Assembly (NCBI RefSeq): GCF_002214365.1
Contig: NZ_CP014854.1
Coordinates: 806,001-870,000, forward strand
From: Thermococcus celer Vu 13 = JCM 8558
Lineage (GTDB): Archaea > Methanobacteriota_B > Thermococci > Thermococcales > Thermococcaceae
Length of the DNA: 64,000 bases
Direction: 5' to 3'
The notes under the pieces are model-generated. The model ran no database searches. It had not been told where the DNA came from and saw only the letters and a program-made list of their open reading frames with translations. This document shows positions 45,271-55,892 of this stretch, in pieces (the stretch's first letter is position 1; each line of letters starts with the position of its first letter). Position numbers and translations under genes: made by a program.

Positions 45271-45575
45271 CTCTCCTTGGGCTTTTCCTTCTCAAATATA
45301 AGGTTTTACAAAAATTTTTTGAATCCCTGATGACCTTTACTTGAATTCAGGCCCCGATGTTGCCACTTTAAACAAATAAACTTTAGTTAATACATACCAG
45401 TAAAGCGGAAAAGGAGAAGAGAGGCTTGGATTTTCAATCTAGGATGATTCTAACCTGATATACACAACTGATGGTAACTGGGGTGAAAAAAAGGCATTCT
45501 ACTGTTGTCAGCTGAGCTAATACAGCATCTTTTTACGTGTGATTCACGTGGGCAGTTTAAGTTTACAGGAAAGTT
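45271..45575. other. Intergenic region between trpA and aspartokinase fragment
   Basis: Three hundred and five bases, A+T-rich. The right end follows trpA, and the left end holds the TATA and ribosome-binding sequences of the aspartokinase fragment. A small dyad CACGTGTGATTCACGTG (about 45534-45550) is present. No gene or gene remnant was recognised. Confidence 0.5.
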
Positions 45576-46331
45576 CTAACCATCCACTCCTATTTTTAGC
45601 TCTTTGACTTTTTCTTCAAGCTTTTCCGTAGCGTCTTCCCCGTACTTTTCTATAATTTTCACCAGAGCGCTACCAACGACAACCCCATCAGCCCCGGCGT
45701 TTATCAATTCTGAAACGTGTTCGGGTTTTGAAACACCAAAACCCACAGCTAAAGGCTTATTGCAAACTTCTTTCGCTCTTCTAATCAGATCGAAAGCAGA
45801 CTCCGAAACTCGCTCCCTTGCTCCAGTTGTCCCATAGAGAGAGACCAAATACACGAAGGCTGAGCTTGCCTCATCTATCAGCCTTAACCTCTCTTTAGAA
45901 GTGTTTGGAGCAGCTAAAAATATCGTCTCCATTTTGTATCTCCTGCAGATGTTCAAGTATTCTCTCGCCTCCTCCACCGGGAGATCCACAACTATCAATC
46001 CGTCAACACCCACTTCCTTGGCCTCTTTCACAAAGTTCTCAACACCTCTCCTGTAGACGGGATTGTAGTATGTCATGAGCACCACTGGAGTCTCTGACTG
46101 ATCCTTGAATTTTTTGACAGTTTTAAACACATCCCTGACTTTTGTTCCATTTTTCAGTGCCCTTTCATTTGCCAGCTGTATCGTTCTCCCATCAGCCATC
46201 GGATCGCTGAAGGGTATGCCAAGTTCGATTACATCCGTATATTTGGATAGGGAGGACATAAAATCGAGAGTTGCGGTTATATTTGGGTCTCCAGCTGTTA
46301 TAAACGTTATCAGGGCAGGTTTTCTTATCAT
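45576..46331 (-). CDS. trpA: Tryptophan synthase alpha subunit
   Basis: A 251-residue TIM-barrel enzyme cleaving indole-3-glycerol phosphate to indole. Catalytic Glu and Asp are in [15 protein letters not shown], and the phosphate site is [10 protein letters not shown] with [10 protein letters not shown]. Slightly shorter than bacterial TrpA, as usual in Thermococcales. Its ATG overlaps the trpB stop by 4 bases. It is the last gene of trpCDEGFBA. Confidence 0.96.
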   Translation of the reverse strand: MIRKPALITFITAGDPNITATLDFMSSLSKYTDVIELGIPFSDPMADGRTIQLANERALKNGTKVRDVFKTVKKFKDQSETPVVLMTYYNPVYRRGVENFVKEAKEVGVDGLIVVDLPVEEAREYLNICRRYKMETIFLAAPNTSKERLRLIDEASSAFVYLVSLYGTTGARERVSESAFDLIRRAKEVCNKPLAVGFGVSKPEHVSELINAGADGVVVGSALVKIIEKYGEDATEKLEEKVKELKIGVDG

Positions 46332-47485
46332 CCTAACGCCCCCCTAACAATCCCAAGATCCTTGTCTCCCCTACCGGATAAATTAACCACTATTATCTCA
46401 TCCCGGCTCATTTCCTTAGCAAGCTCCATGGCATGAGCTAAAGCGTGAGAGGATTCCAATGCTGGTAAGATTCCCTCAGTCTTTGAGAGTTCGATAAAAG
46501 CTCTTAAAGCCTGCTTATCATCCACAGCCACGTATTCAGCCCTACCACTCTCCTTGAGCCAGGCATGTTCAGGTCCAACACCCGAATAATCCAAACCCGC
46601 AGCAATGCTGTGGGTTGTAGCTATCTGCCCGTCCTCATCCTGCAAGAAATAGGATAGCATTCCATGCAGAACACCCCTCTTTCCGGCGGAGAGTGATGCC
46701 GAATGCTTACCGGTACTCAAACCTTTTCCGGCAGCTTCAACACCGATGAGTCTCACAGGGTCTTTTATGAAGGGGTGAAATATCCCCATAGCATTGCTGC
46801 CTCCCCCAACACAGGCAACGATGGCATCCGGCAAAACTCCTTCGATTTCAAGAATTTGCTTTTTAACCTCTTTACCGATAACGGACTGGAAGTCCCTGAC
46901 TATTGTTGGATAAGGATGTGGGCCCACAACGGAGCCAATCAGGTAATGGGTGTATTCAAAGCTCGAAACCCAGTCTCTCAGAGCTTCATTTATTGCATCT
47001 TTCAGTGTTTTTGAACCGATTTCCACTGGAATGACGTTTGCCCCAAGCAATTGCATGCGGAAGACATTCACTTTCTGCCTCTCCACGTCTTCAGAACCCA
47101 TGTAAACATCCACTTCCATGTTGAAGAGTGCTCCCGCCATCGCCGTAGCCACTCCATGCTGTCCTGCACCAGTTTCTGCTATAACCCTGTTTTTTCCCAT
47201 AAACTTCGCCAGCAAAGCCTGTCCAATTGTGTTGTTGATTTTGTGTGCCCCTCCGTGCAACAGGTCCTCACGCTTCAGATATATCCTTGCCCCCCCGAGC
47301 TTTTTGGTTAGATTTTCAGCATAGTAGAGCGGTGTTGGTCTGCCTGCGTAGTTTTTAAGGTAGTAATCCAGCCTCTCCTTAAACTCCTCGTCATCCTTAA
47401 ATTTGCTGTAAGCCCTCTCCAGCTCTTCAAGCGGTGGAACAAGGACTTCGGGCACAAATCTTCCGCCAAACTCACCAAACCTCAT
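46328..47485 (-). CDS. trpB: Tryptophan synthase beta subunit (TrpB1)
   Basis: A 385-residue PLP enzyme joining indole and serine. His81-Lys82 carries the PLP Schiff base in [28 protein letters not shown] and the glycine loop [12 protein letters not shown] bind substrate and cofactor phosphate. It is of the TrpB1 type that pairs with TrpA and is very similar to P. furiosus TrpB. Its start overlaps trpF by 14 bases and its end overlaps trpA by 4, consistent with coupled translation. Confidence 0.97.
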   Translation of the reverse strand: MRFGEFGGRFVPEVLVPPLEELERAYSKFKDDEEFKERLDYYLKNYAGRPTPLYYAENLTKKLGGARIYLKREDLLHGGAHKINNTIGQALLAKFMGKNRVIAETGAGQHGVATAMAGALFNMEVDVYMGSEDVERQKVNVFRMQLLGANVIPVEIGSKTLKDAINEALRDWVSSFEYTHYLIGSVVGPHPYPTIVRDFQSVIGKEVKKQILEIEGVLPDAIVACVGGGSNAMGIFHPFIKDPVRLIGVEAAGKGLSTGKHSASLSAGKRGVLHGMLSYFLQDEDGQIATTHSIAAGLDYSGVGPEHAWLKESGRAEYVAVDDKQALRAFIELSKTEGILPALESSHALAHAMELAKEMSRDEIIVVNLSGRGDKDLGIVRGALG

Positions 47486-48071
47486 TTTTCGCCCTCCTTA
47501 CAAATTCCCTAACAAGTTCCTCATCCTTTAAGCCATCTCTCTCAACCCCGGATGAAACGTCCACACCCACAGGCTTAACGATGTTTATTGCCTCCACAAC
47601 GTTTTCCACATTCAGCCCACCAGCGAGAAAAACTTCATACTTTCTTGCTACCTCCCTGCTTATTCTCCAGTCATGCACTTCCCCGCTCCCATATCCCGAG
47701 TCGAGCAGTATGAGATGGGGAGAGTAAATTTCAATCAGTCCTGATATCTCATCCGCGGGTTTATCAACAATAAAAGCCTTCATAACCTTAACAATACCCT
47801 TCAGCTTCTCAAACTCCTCTACAGGCATATCTGAATGAACCTGAACCATGTTACATTCGGTTTTGGCTATTATTTCCTCCCACTCCTCATAGCTTCTGGC
47901 TGTTGAGACGGCAAAAACCGGGATCGTGGACGAATCAATAATCTCCTTTGCTTTATCCAGATCAACGCGTCTCCTCGAGTTGCTTTTAACAACAACCCCC
48001 GTTGCATCGGCATACCTCTCAACAATCTCAAGCTCTTCAAGACTTTTTATGCCACAAACCTTAACGATCAT
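47472..48071 (-). CDS. trpF: Phosphoribosylanthranilate isomerase
   Basis: A 199-residue TIM-barrel isomerase in tryptophan synthesis. The catalytic Cys is in [13 protein letters not shown], and [14 protein letters not shown] and [10 protein letters not shown] form the phosphate-binding C-terminal part. It overlaps trpG upstream by 11 bases and trpB downstream by 14. Confidence 0.95.
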   Translation of the reverse strand: MIVKVCGIKSLEELEIVERYADATGVVVKSNSRRRVDLDKAKEIIDSSTIPVFAVSTARSYEEWEEIIAKTECNMVQVHSDMPVEEFEKLKGIVKVMKAFIVDKPADEISGLIEIYSPHLILLDSGYGSGEVHDWRISREVARKYEVFLAGGLNVENVVEAINIVKPVGVDVSSGVERDGLKDEELVREFVRRAKNEVW

Positions 48072-48597
48072 GGCAGATCCCCACGAAATTTCTGATAATT
48101 TTCAATCCATCCTCAGTAAGAACGCTCTCCGGGTGGAACTGAACTCCGAAAATATTCCCTCTCTTTATCCCCATAATCACCCCATCTTCAGTCCTTGCAT
48201 TAACCTCAAACCCCTCGGGCGGCTTTAATACGGCAAGAGAATGGTATCTACCAGCCCTAAATGGATTTCTAACTCCCCTGAAAATATCCTTCCCATCATG
48301 TTTTACAAGTGAGGTCTTTCCGTGAACGGGCTTAACCTTCCCCACTTCTCCACCAAAAACCTCTGCGATAATCTGATGGCCAAGACACACTCCCAGAACC
48401 GGAACGTTATAATCAAAAACAAATTCGAGACTTCTGTCGGGTTTTCCAGGACCGGGGGAGATCACAATACCATCAAAATCCAGTCCTTCAATATCTCTTG
48501 CATTGTCCCTGTCAACCACCTTTACTCTGTCAAATAACGAAATGTATTCAACCAGATTGTAAACGAAGGAATCTTTACAGTCTATAACCACAATCAT
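48061..48597 (-). CDS. trpG: Anthranilate synthase glutamine amidotransferase
   Basis: A 178-residue class I GATase supplying ammonia to TrpE. The triad is intact: Cys in [11 protein letters not shown], His and Glu in [10 protein letters not shown]. The start overlaps the trpE stop by 4 bases. Separate rather than fused to TrpD, as in other Thermococcales. Confidence 0.95.
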   Translation of the reverse strand: MIVVIDCKDSFVYNLVEYISLFDRVKVVDRDNARDIEGLDFDGIVISPGPGKPDRSLEFVFDYNVPVLGVCLGHQIIAEVFGGEVGKVKPVHGKTSLVKHDGKDIFRGVRNPFRAGRYHSLAVLKPPEGFEVNARTEDGVIMGIKRGNIFGVQFHPESVLTEDGLKIIRNFVGICHDR

Positions 48598-49829
48598 AAT
48601 CCCACCGCCCTCAGAACCCTCACAATCTTATTTTCGGTCTCATAGAACTCCTTTTCCGGATTCGAGTCTGCAACTATCCCTGCTCCAGCCCTTACCCGTG
48701 CTTTGCCATCAAACTCAATCATTCTTATTGCTATTGCCAGATCAGAGAGGTTCTCGGAAAAGTATCCCACCGCCCCGGCATAAACCCCTCTGTTATCTCT
48801 TTCAATTTCATCAATAAGTTCTATCGCCCTCAGTTTTGGTGCTCCCGTAACTGTCCCAGCAGGAAAAGCAGCCTTCATTGCATCGAAGTGGGTCATACCA
48901 GCCCTTAGTTCTCCAACAACCTCGCTCTCAATGTGAAGAACACTCGGATAGCTTATGACATCCATGAACTTGGACACCCTTACACTCCCGGATCTGGAGA
49001 CCTTCCTTACATCATTCCTCGCTAAATCAACGAGCATGACGTGCTCTGCCCTCTCCTTCTCATCGTTGAGTAATCTATCTGCTATTTCTGCCTCTCTGCC
49101 CTTTTCTCTCTTTGCTGTTCCCGCTATGGGGTTGATTATGAAGTTCCTTCCCTCAACCCTTCCCATCGTTTCAGGGCTTGAACCTATCAAAGCCCTGTCA
49201 AATTCAAGCAAGAACATGTACGGGCTTGGATTTGCCTCCCTCAAATTAAGATACATCTGAAATGGATTGAGATCTGTCTCAATCACGTATTCTCTTGACA
49301 GTACAATCTGGTAGACCTCACCCTCAAAAATCTGCTCTTTTCCCTTTTCAACCATCTCCATAAACTTCTCTTTACTTCCTGCCTTTACAATGCTTGAATT
49401 TCCTTTTCCTCCCTCAATCTCCACCCTCTTTGCCCTCTCAACAAGCCTGTCTGCATTATCTACATTAACGCTGAAGAGCTTTTTCAGGTAGTGGTCATAG
49501 ACAAAGTAGCTGTCATAGCAACCAAATACCGATGGCGTTTCTGGTTTTTTGCCAATATAGTTTTTCGCAGCATCATATGCTATATATCCCACAAGAAGCC
49601 CCTTTACGTGAATTTCTTTAAGTGCATCAAAGGGATCAGAGATTTTTGAAACAACACTACCGTCCACCTCTGTTCTGCTACCCACCTTCACAGTGTAAAG
49701 CGGGTTGAAGGAGATGTAGGTGTACCTTGCTCTGCCACTCTTTTCGGCAGATTCAAGGATGAAGGGATAGCTTTCATCCCTGATGACAGCGTAGAGCTTT
49801 ACCGGACTGACATACTCGTGCTTTTGCAT
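48594..49829 (-). CDS. trpE: Anthranilate synthase component I
   Basis: A 411-residue chorismate-utilising enzyme. The tryptophan feedback site is suggested by ILESAEKSGRARYT near residue 26, and the catalytic domain shows GEVYQIVLSR, SSPETMGRV, GTAKREKGREAE, and AGTVTGAPK. It makes anthranilate with TrpG. Its first 31 bases overlap the end of trpD in another frame, the largest overlap in the operon; no other in-frame Met is suitable. Confidence 0.95.
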   Translation of the reverse strand: MQKHEYVSPVKLYAVIRDESYPFILESAEKSGRARYTYISFNPLYTVKVGSRTEVDGSVVSKISDPFDALKEIHVKGLLVGYIAYDAAKNYIGKKPETPSVFGCYDSYFVYDHYLKKLFSVNVDNADRLVERAKRVEIEGGKGNSSIVKAGSKEKFMEMVEKGKEQIFEGEVYQIVLSREYVIETDLNPFQMYLNLREANPSPYMFLLEFDRALIGSSPETMGRVEGRNFIINPIAGTAKREKGREAEIADRLLNDEKERAEHVMLVDLARNDVRKVSRSGSVRVSKFMDVISYPSVLHIESEVVGELRAGMTHFDAMKAAFPAGTVTGAPKLRAIELIDEIERDNRGVYAGAVGYFSENLSDLAIAIRMIEFDGKARVRAGAGIVADSNPEKEFYETENKIVRVLRAVGL

Positions 49830-50773
49830 ACGATCTCCTCCAGCTTTTTTGAAAAAGCTCCGCTTTCAAGCTTTTCCTTAAAAATCTCCATGTTCTCCTT
49901 CAGGTCTTCGTAGCCAATGGCGTAAAGGGCTGCGGCGAAGTTGATGCCTATGAACGTTCGGTCCTCCTCGTGACCTTTGCCGTTGAAAACCGCCCTGATC
50001 CTCTCCGCTGATTCCTCTTTGCCATAGCATGGGATGACCTTTGTTCTCTTAACCCCAAAATCTTCTGGCAGCAGTATGATCCTTTCAATGCTACCGTTAT
50101 CCACTAGTAAAGCTGTTGTTTTATCCGAGGGACTTACCTCATCCATACCGCTTCCGTGAACGACCAAAGCCCTTCTGTTGAGCAGTGAAAGGGTCTCCGC
50201 GACCTTTGAAAGCAAGCTCTCATTCGCAACACCAACAATCTGCATTTCAGGATTTGCAGGATTGGTTAAAGGTCCGAGGATGTTGAATATCGTCCTGATT
50301 CCGAGCTTCCTTCTAACAGAAACAACCCTTGCAAAGCTTTTGTGATAGAGCGGAGCGAAGAGGAAGGCGAAACCGACATCTTTAACCATCTTCTTCGCCA
50401 TGCTCTCATCCATCTCGATGTTGATGCCCATTGCCTCAAGCACGTCTGCAGAACCGCTCTTGGAGCTCATGGCCCTGTTACCATGCTTTGCCACAGGATG
50501 GATCGTGGAGAGGGCCAAGGCAACGGCGGTGCTTACATTTATTGTGGCGGAGCCATCTCCACCGGTCCCGCAGGTATCAGCAACTCTGCCAAGATCAATC
50601 CTCGATTTCTCCACGATTCCTTTGGCAAATCCTGCTATAATCTCCGCATCATATCCCCTACCTTCCATCGCCCCAAGTATGGCTGCTATCTGTATCTCAT
50701 CAAGCTCAGGTAAGCTGCGGGATAACTCGTAGGCTTTTTCAAAATCAAGGCCTTTAATGACCTCTCCAATCAT
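49799..50773 (-). CDS. trpD: Anthranilate phosphoribosyltransferase
   Basis: A 324-residue enzyme attaching phosphoribose from PRPP to anthranilate. PRPP/Mg binding motif CGTGGDGSATINVST and KHGNRAMSSKSGSADVLEA are intact. It overlaps trpC by 4 bases and trpE by 31. Confidence 0.96.
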   Translation of the reverse strand: MIGEVIKGLDFEKAYELSRSLPELDEIQIAAILGAMEGRGYDAEIIAGFAKGIVEKSRIDLGRVADTCGTGGDGSATINVSTAVALALSTIHPVAKHGNRAMSSKSGSADVLEAMGINIEMDESMAKKMVKDVGFAFLFAPLYHKSFARVVSVRRKLGIRTIFNILGPLTNPANPEMQIVGVANESLLSKVAETLSLLNRRALVVHGSGMDEVSPSDKTTALLVDNGSIERIILLPEDFGVKRTKVIPCYGKEESAERIRAVFNGKGHEEDRTFIGINFAAALYAIGYEDLKENMEIFKEKLESGAFSKKLEEIVCKSTSMSVR

Positions 50774-51453
50774 CTTCCCGCCTCCACAAATGCCCTAACA
50801 AACTCCTCGGTGTTTTCAGCCATCATGAAGGCTGTTCCGATTAAGGCCGCATCTGCGCACTTTAATGCCCGCTTAAGATCATCAATACTTCTTATTCCGC
50901 TCTCGCTGACTCTCACAACGTCCCCTCTCACGTGTCTGCACAGCCGCTCCGTAAGCTCAACGTTCCCGTCATCCCTTTCAAGGATCGCTATATCCCTATT
51001 GTTTATCCCTATCATAGTCGTGTTGGTTTCGTTTGCGATCCTCGCCTCTTCGATACTATGGACCTCGACAAGTGTATCGAGTCCATGGTCCAAGGCGTAA
51101 TCAACGAATTCAGCAGTCTTTTCCCCGAGAATCCTTGTAATGAGTAGAATCGCCGACGCTCCAACCTCAGCCGTCCTTTCAATTTCCCCCTTACTCGTTA
51201 TAAAGTCCTTCCTCAGCACGGGAAGGTCCGTTTCGTTGCATATCTGCCTTAGCGTGTCAAAGTTCCCCTTGAATTCATTCGCGGTTATATACGAAATTCC
51301 CGCGACCCCGGATCGTTCATAGATCCTCAGTATATCGAGGGGGTCTCTACCCCTGAGTAAATCGCCATGCTTTGGAGAGTAGACCTTTATCTCAGCTATC
51401 ACCGGGTTCGCTCCTTCCTTTTTTCGAAGCTTTACCATATTGCTAAGGTTCAT
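50770..51453 (-). CDS. trpC: Indole-3-glycerol phosphate synthase
   Basis: A 227-residue TIM-barrel enzyme, shorter than bacterial TrpC as usual in archaea. Catalytic residues appear in IAEIKVYSPKHGDL, PVLRKDFI and GINNRDI, and SESGIRS binds phosphate. ATG 51453 is preferred over ATG 51471 because GGTGGGGGTG lies six bases before it. A TATA-like TTTTTATGTAA (about 51492-51503) lies upstream, next to the Tar palindrome. It is the first gene of the trp operon. Confidence 0.95.
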   Translation of the reverse strand: MNLSNMVKLRKKEGANPVIAEIKVYSPKHGDLLRGRDPLDILRIYERSGVAGISYITANEFKGNFDTLRQICNETDLPVLRKDFITSKGEIERTAEVGASAILLITRILGEKTAEFVDYALDHGLDTLVEVHSIEEARIANETNTTMIGINNRDIAILERDDGNVELTERLCRHVRGDVVRVSESGIRSIDDLKRALKCADAALIGTAFMMAENTEEFVRAFVEAGR

Positions 51454-51505
51454 GTAGTACACCCCCACCATTATGCCCGAATCTTGGAATTTACATAAAA
51501 ATATT

Positions 51506-51525
51506 TGGACAGCTTACCCTGGCCA
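51506..51525. promoter_or_regulatory. Tar-type operator between divergent trp and aro promoters
   Basis: TGGACA, eight bases, then TGGCCA. This matches the palindrome TGGACA-N8-TGTCCA reported for the T. kodakarensis activator Tar with a single mismatch. It sits just upstream of the trp TATA box on one side and of the regulator/aro TATA box (TTTAAATATC, about 51530-51539) on the other, so one site could serve both operons. Confidence 0.8.
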
Positions 51526-51580
51526 AAGGTTTAAATATCAATTTTACACTGTAAACTCCGGTGATGGTGATGTCCCGCCA

Positions 51581-51907
51581 ATGGGTGATGCCCTGCCAAT
51601 ATCTGTAACCCAAAACGTGGAGATTAGAAGAGATGGGTTAATGGTGGTCAAAAGGCTCCTCTTAAGGGCTTTGAATGGAAATCAGGTATTGATTTTACGG
51701 AGAATAAACGGGAAGCATCGCTCCCTGAATGCCCTTTTGGAGGATATAAGCAGGAGCACCGGAAAGCCCATCTCTACGTTAAAGCTCAACGCCAGGATTC
51801 TGAAAGAGCTTGGACTGATAGACTACGGCGAAAAGAACATTCCAAAGCCCGTGGAATTGACGGAGCATGGGAAGCTCGTTCTAAAAATTCTTGAGGTGGT
51901 AGAATGA
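51581..51907 (+). CDS. tar: Aromatic amino acid regulator Tar-like HTH protein
   Basis: A 108-residue protein with a winged helix-turn-helix (about 20-100; LRRINGKHRSLNALLEDISRS, LKLNARILKELGLIDYG, then a wing VELTEHGKLVLKIL). By size and location at the head of the aro operon it corresponds to TK0271 (Tar), which activates trp, aro and tyr-phe operons in T. kodakarensis when aromatic amino acids are scarce. The frame is open back to 51473, but the TATA box near 51530 puts initiation near 51560, and GGTGATGGTGAT precedes ATG 51581. Its stop overlaps the next start (ATGA). Confidence 0.82.
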   Translation: MGDALPISVTQNVEIRRDGLMVVKRLLLRALNGNQVLILRRINGKHRSLNALLEDISRSTGKPISTLKLNARILKELGLIDYGEKNIPKPVELTEHGKLVLKILEVVE

Positions 51908-52566
51908 GCTCATCCATACAATATAAGCTCAGGGAAATGCTCTCGGAAGTGAACAACTTCCACCTCGGCTCTTCCATAACATGCCTTGAGATCCTAAAGG
52001 CGGTGATGGCAAAGAAGGGAGAAAACGATGTGATAATACTGAGCAAAGGACATTCGGCGCCGGCGTTTTACGTAATACTCTCGGAGCTCGGCTTTTTAAG
52101 TGATGAGGAACTTTGGAGTTTCGCAGATCTAAATGGGCTACCAAGCCACGTCATCAGGGGTTTGCCCTTCGTTGAGGTCTCAAGCGGTTCGTTGGGACAG
52201 GGGCTGTCGATTGCCAACGGAATAGCACTGGCATCGAAGATGGAAAGGAAAATCTATGTGATTTTGGGCGATGGGGAGCTTGACGAGGGGCAGATCTGGG
52301 AAGCGGCGATGACCTCTTCGCATTATAAACTTGACAATGTCATAGCAATCATTGACAGGAATTTCAGACAGCTTACCGGGAAAACAGAGGAAACCATGTC
52401 AAAAGAGCCCCTGAGGGAGAAGTGGGAAGCCTTTGGCTGGGAAGTGTTTGAAGTTGAAAACAGAGCCGGGAAAATCCTTGAGCTACTGTTCGAGCTTGAT
52501 GAAGTAAAGGGAAAACCGAAGGTAATAATAGCAAAGGCGAAGGCGGTGGGAATTGATGGTAGGTAA
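51904..52566 (+). CDS. Transketolase, N-terminal subunit
   Basis: A 220-residue TPP-binding half of a split transketolase. LSKGHSAPAFYVIL, SGSLGQGLSIANGIAL and the TPP/Mg motif GDGELDEGQIWEA are intact. With the next gene it supplies erythrose 4-phosphate for DAHP synthase, since Thermococcales lack a full oxidative pentose phosphate pathway. Its ATG overlaps the stop of the regulator gene. Confidence 0.92.
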   Translation: MSSSIQYKLREMLSEVNNFHLGSSITCLEILKAVMAKKGENDVIILSKGHSAPAFYVILSELGFLSDEELWSFADLNGLPSHVIRGLPFVEVSSGSLGQGLSIANGIALASKMERKIYVILGDGELDEGQIWEAAMTSSHYKLDNVIAIIDRNFRQLTGKTEETMSKEPLREKWEAFGWEVFEVENRAGKILELLFELDEVKGKPKVIIAKAKAVGIDGR

Positions 52567-53485
52567 AACCATCGAAAGCTTCAGGGAGGCCTTTGGAAGA
52601 GCCCTTGTTGAAATAGGAAAAGAGAACGAAAACGTCGTGGTCCTTGATGCGGATGTAAAGAGTTCAACGAAAACGATATACTTTGAAAAAGCGTTCCCAG
52701 ATAGGTTCTTCCAACTCGGCATAAGCGAGCAGGATTTAGTTTCAACGGCTGCCGGCTTTGCGATAGCAGGCAGGGTCCCAGTGGCCTCCGCTTTTGCAGC
52801 CTTCATGATGAGGGCCTGGGAGCAGATAAGAAACACCATAGCAAGGGACAATCTGAACGTAAAGATCGTTACAACCCACTCGGGATTTTCGGACTTCATG
52901 GACGGCTCATCGCATCAATGCTTGGAGGACATAGCTTTAATGAGGACTCTACCGAACATGGGGGTTATCGTGCCGGCGGATGCTTATGCAACCAGGACGT
53001 TACTCCGGCAGATTATCGAAAATGAGGGGCCCTTTTACATGCGCCTGGGAAGGGATCACGCTGTAAGGGTTTATGACGATGAAGAACTTGAAATCGGAAA
53101 GGCAGAAATCCTGAGGGAAGGGGAGGACATTTTTTTAATTGCCTGTGGACCCACGGTCCCGATAGCCTTGGAAGCTGCTGAAAGGCTCAGGGATCTGAGC
53201 GTTGGGGTGGCGGATTTTCACACGATAAAGCCCATGGACGAGGGGACGCTTCTCAAAATAGCAAAAAAGGCCAACTTAATAGTCACGCTGGAAGAGCACA
53301 GCATTTTTGGGGGGCTTGGGGGAGCTGTGGCAGAGGTTTTGGGTGAGAAGATGCCAAAAAGAGTCATCAGGATTGGAACAAGGGATTTTGGAAGAAGCTC
53401 GAGGAGCTACCTAAAGTTACTGGACTTCTACGGCTTAAGTGCGGAAAAAGTTGTGAAGAGGGTAGCTGAGGCAGTTGGGAGGTGA
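52556..53485 (+). CDS. Transketolase, C-terminal subunit
   Basis: A 309-residue subunit with the pyrimidine-binding domain ([28 protein letters not shown]) and the transketolase C-terminal domain ([18 protein letters not shown]). It completes the heteromeric transketolase. ATG 52556 (MVGKTIESF) is used; a TTG immediately before it is less likely. It overlaps the N-terminal subunit gene by 11 bases. Confidence 0.92.
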   Translation: MVGKTIESFREAFGRALVEIGKENENVVVLDADVKSSTKTIYFEKAFPDRFFQLGISEQDLVSTAAGFAIAGRVPVASAFAAFMMRAWEQIRNTIARDNLNVKIVTTHSGFSDFMDGSSHQCLEDIALMRTLPNMGVIVPADAYATRTLLRQIIENEGPFYMRLGRDHAVRVYDDEELEIGKAEILREGEDIFLIACGPTVPIALEAAERLRDLSVGVADFHTIKPMDEGTLLKIAKKANLIVTLEEHSIFGGLGGAVAEVLGEKMPKRVIRIGTRDFGRSSRSYLKLLDFYGLSAEKVVKRVAEAVGR

Positions 53486-53489
53486 TTTA

Positions 53490-54275
53490 ATGTTTAAATT
53501 CAGCAGGGAGTACAAAGCTAAAACCGTTGTTAAGGTTAAGGGGGTTAAATTCGGAAAGGGGTTTACGGTAATAGCCGGCCCGTGTTCCGTTGAAACAGAG
53601 GAGCAGATAATGAAAACCGCGGAATTTTTGAGTGAGCTTGGGGTCAAGGTCCTAAGGGGTGGGGCTTTTAAGCCCCGCACAAGCCCCTACTCCTTCCAGG
53701 GGCATGGAGAGAAAGCCCTGAGATGGCTCAAAAAAGCCGGAGAAGAGTTCGGGTTGGTCACGGTCAGTGAGGTCATGGATACAAGGAAGGTTGAGCTCGT
53801 GTCCAAATACGTTGATATCCTCCAAATCGGGACGAGAAATGCTCAGAACTTTGATCTCCTCAGGGGAGTCGGCAAAACGGACAAACCCGTTATTCTAAAG
53901 AGGGGATTTGCCAGCACGATTCAGGAGTGGCTCTATTCGGCGGAATATATCTTATCCGGGGGAAATGAAAATGTAATCCTCTGCGAGAGGGGCATTAGAA
54001 CGTTTGAAACCTCAACGCGCTTCACCCTTGACATCTCAGCGGTTCCGGTCGTTAAAGAGCTGTCCCATCTTCCGATAATAGTTGACCCCTCTCACGCAGC
54101 CGGAAGGAGGAGTTTGGTTAAGCCTTTAGCCAGGGCTGCCCTTACCGTCGGGGCGGATGGAGTTATGGTTGAGGTTCACCCGGAGCCCGAAAAGGCGCTC
54201 TCGGACTCAAAGCAACAGCTGGACTTTGATGGATTCAAAGAGCTCATGGAGGATCTGAGAAAATGGGGGTTGTAA
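53490..54275 (+). CDS. aroF: 3-deoxy-7-phosphoheptulonate (DAHP) synthase
   Basis: A 261-residue type I-beta DAHP synthase without a regulatory domain, almost identical in length to the P. furiosus enzyme. [35 protein letters not shown] and DPSHAAGRR contain the PEP- and metal-binding residues. It condenses PEP and erythrose 4-phosphate. ATG 53490 follows GGGAGGTGA. Confidence 0.95.
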   Translation: MFKFSREYKAKTVVKVKGVKFGKGFTVIAGPCSVETEEQIMKTAEFLSELGVKVLRGGAFKPRTSPYSFQGHGEKALRWLKKAGEEFGLVTVSEVMDTRKVELVSKYVDILQIGTRNAQNFDLLRGVGKTDKPVILKRGFASTIQEWLYSAEYILSGGNENVILCERGIRTFETSTRFTLDISAVPVVKELSHLPIIVDPSHAAGRRSLVKPLARAALTVGADGVMVEVHPEPEKALSDSKQQLDFDGFKELMEDLRKWGL

Positions 54276-55261
54276 TCGGAAAAGGCAGCATTAAGAAGCT
54301 GAAAAGTTTTGTCGATGAGCTTTCCCCCTATAAAACAGCGATAATAACGAATACAACCCTTGAAAAGCTCTGGCTTGGGAAAATCCTGGAGCAAGTAAGT
54401 GCTACTCCAATCGTTATTCCCGATGGCGAGGAATTCAAAAGCCTTGAAACCGCCCGGCAGATATGGAAAGAGCTACTTGAGATTGGTTTCACAAGAAAGT
54501 CCTTGATAATTGGGCTTGGAGGCGGAGTTGTAACTGATCTGGCGGCTTTCGTCGCCTCTACCTTTATGAGGGGAACGTATCTGGGTCTGATTCCCACAAC
54601 GCTCTTAGCTCAGGTTGATGCCGCCATAGGGGGGAAGACGGGGATAAATTTCGAGGGCAAAAACATCATCGGAACCTTCTATCTTCCAGAATTCGTTATA
54701 ACCGACCCGGAAACACTGAAAACTCTCCCGGAGGTTGAAATCCTGAACGGACTCGGTGAAGTCGTCAAGTATGGGATTCTTGATTCAGGGGTTTACAGGA
54801 AGCTCAAATTCTTTAGAGGAATCGATGAAGGGTTAATTGGGGAATGCGTAAACGTGAAGCTAAGAATCGTTGAGAAGGATATGAGGGAAAGGGGAAGGAG
54901 GAGAATTTTGAATCTCGGTCACACCGTTGGGCATGCGATGGAAAAGGTTTCGGGTTACAGGATAAAGCACGGCTTTGCTGTCTCCATCGGCTTGATGGCA
55001 AGTGCACTGATAGCGGAAAAAATCAACGGCTTCGATTCTGGAAAAGTCGAAGAGTTGTTGGACAGATTTAATCTCCCAAAGAAGCACAGCTTTGAACCAA
55101 AAGAACTTCTGAAAGTCATGAAAATGGACAAAAAAGCCTGGTATGGGAGATTGGTTTTCGTCCTTCCGGAGGACATCGGAAAAGTTGCCGTAAGGGAAGT
55201 TGATGAGAAAACAGTTTCAACCGTTCTCGAGGCGATGAGGGATGATAGCGGGCACAATTAA
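54263..55261 (+). CDS. aroB: 3-dehydroquinate synthase
   Basis: A 332-residue NAD- and metal-dependent enzyme converting DAHP to 3-dehydroquinate. [37 protein letters not shown], and [14 protein letters not shown] are the family motifs. It overlaps the DAHP synthase gene by 13 bases and aroD by 20. Confidence 0.96.
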   Translation: MGVVIGKGSIKKLKSFVDELSPYKTAIITNTTLEKLWLGKILEQVSATPIVIPDGEEFKSLETARQIWKELLEIGFTRKSLIIGLGGGVVTDLAAFVASTFMRGTYLGLIPTTLLAQVDAAIGGKTGINFEGKNIIGTFYLPEFVITDPETLKTLPEVEILNGLGEVVKYGILDSGVYRKLKFFRGIDEGLIGECVNVKLRIVEKDMRERGRRRILNLGHTVGHAMEKVSGYRIKHGFAVSIGLMASALIAEKINGFDSGKVEELLDRFNLPKKHSFEPKELLKVMKMDKKAWYGRLVFVLPEDIGKVAVREVDEKTVSTVLEAMRDDSGHN

Positions 55262-55892
55262 AGCAGAAAGCATCGATGAAGCAATTAGACTCATCGAAAC
55301 CGGTACGGCTGACCTCTATGAGCTCAGAGTCGATGCCCTGAAAAGCCCTGAAGGAATTGAAAAACTTGCGCCCTTCTCTGAGAGGCTTATAATCACCGTG
55401 CGCTCAAAGGAAGAGGGAGGGTTCAGGGAGATCGATGATGAAGAGAGGCTGATGCTCTTCAAGGAGTTAATGGACATAAAACCGGCGTTCGTTGATGTTG
55501 AGTTTAAATCAAGCATCGTGAGGGATGTTATTGAACTGGCAGGGAAGATGGGAGTTGGGATCATCGTTTCATACCACGGTTTTGAGGGAACCCCGAGCTT
55601 CGAAAGACTCAAAGCACTGTTGGATGAAATGAGAGAGCTCAAGGGGGATATCATAAAAATAGTAACCTTTGCGGAGCACTACATCGATAACATAAGGGTT
55701 GTGAGGCTCTACGAATACGAAAAAAACCTCATCGCCTTCTGCATGGGTGAAAAGGGAAAGATTTCACGGGTCTTTAGCTTGGTTTTAAGCCCTTTTACGT
55801 ACGCCTCCCTGGGTGAGGCAGCCGCACCTGGACAGCTGAGCGTTGAAGAAATGAGGCTTCTCTCGGAGATGATAGGTGGTGGAGATGATTAA
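55242..55892 (+). CDS. aroD: 3-dehydroquinate dehydratase (type I)
   Basis: A 216-residue type I (Schiff base) dehydroquinase. Recognisable blocks: DLYELRVDAL, IITVRSKEEGG, and VSYHGFEGTPS with the catalytic His; the Schiff-base Lys is in DIIKIVTFAEH. It forms 3-dehydroshikimate. Overlaps aroB and aroE on either side. Confidence 0.94.
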   Translation: MIAGTIKAESIDEAIRLIETGTADLYELRVDALKSPEGIEKLAPFSERLIITVRSKEEGGFREIDDEERLMLFKELMDIKPAFVDVEFKSSIVRDVIELAGKMGVGIIVSYHGFEGTPSFERLKALLDEMRELKGDIIKIVTFAEHYIDNIRVVRLYEYEKNLIAFCMGEKGKISRVFSLVLSPFTYASLGEAAAPGQLSVEEMRLLSEMIGGGDD

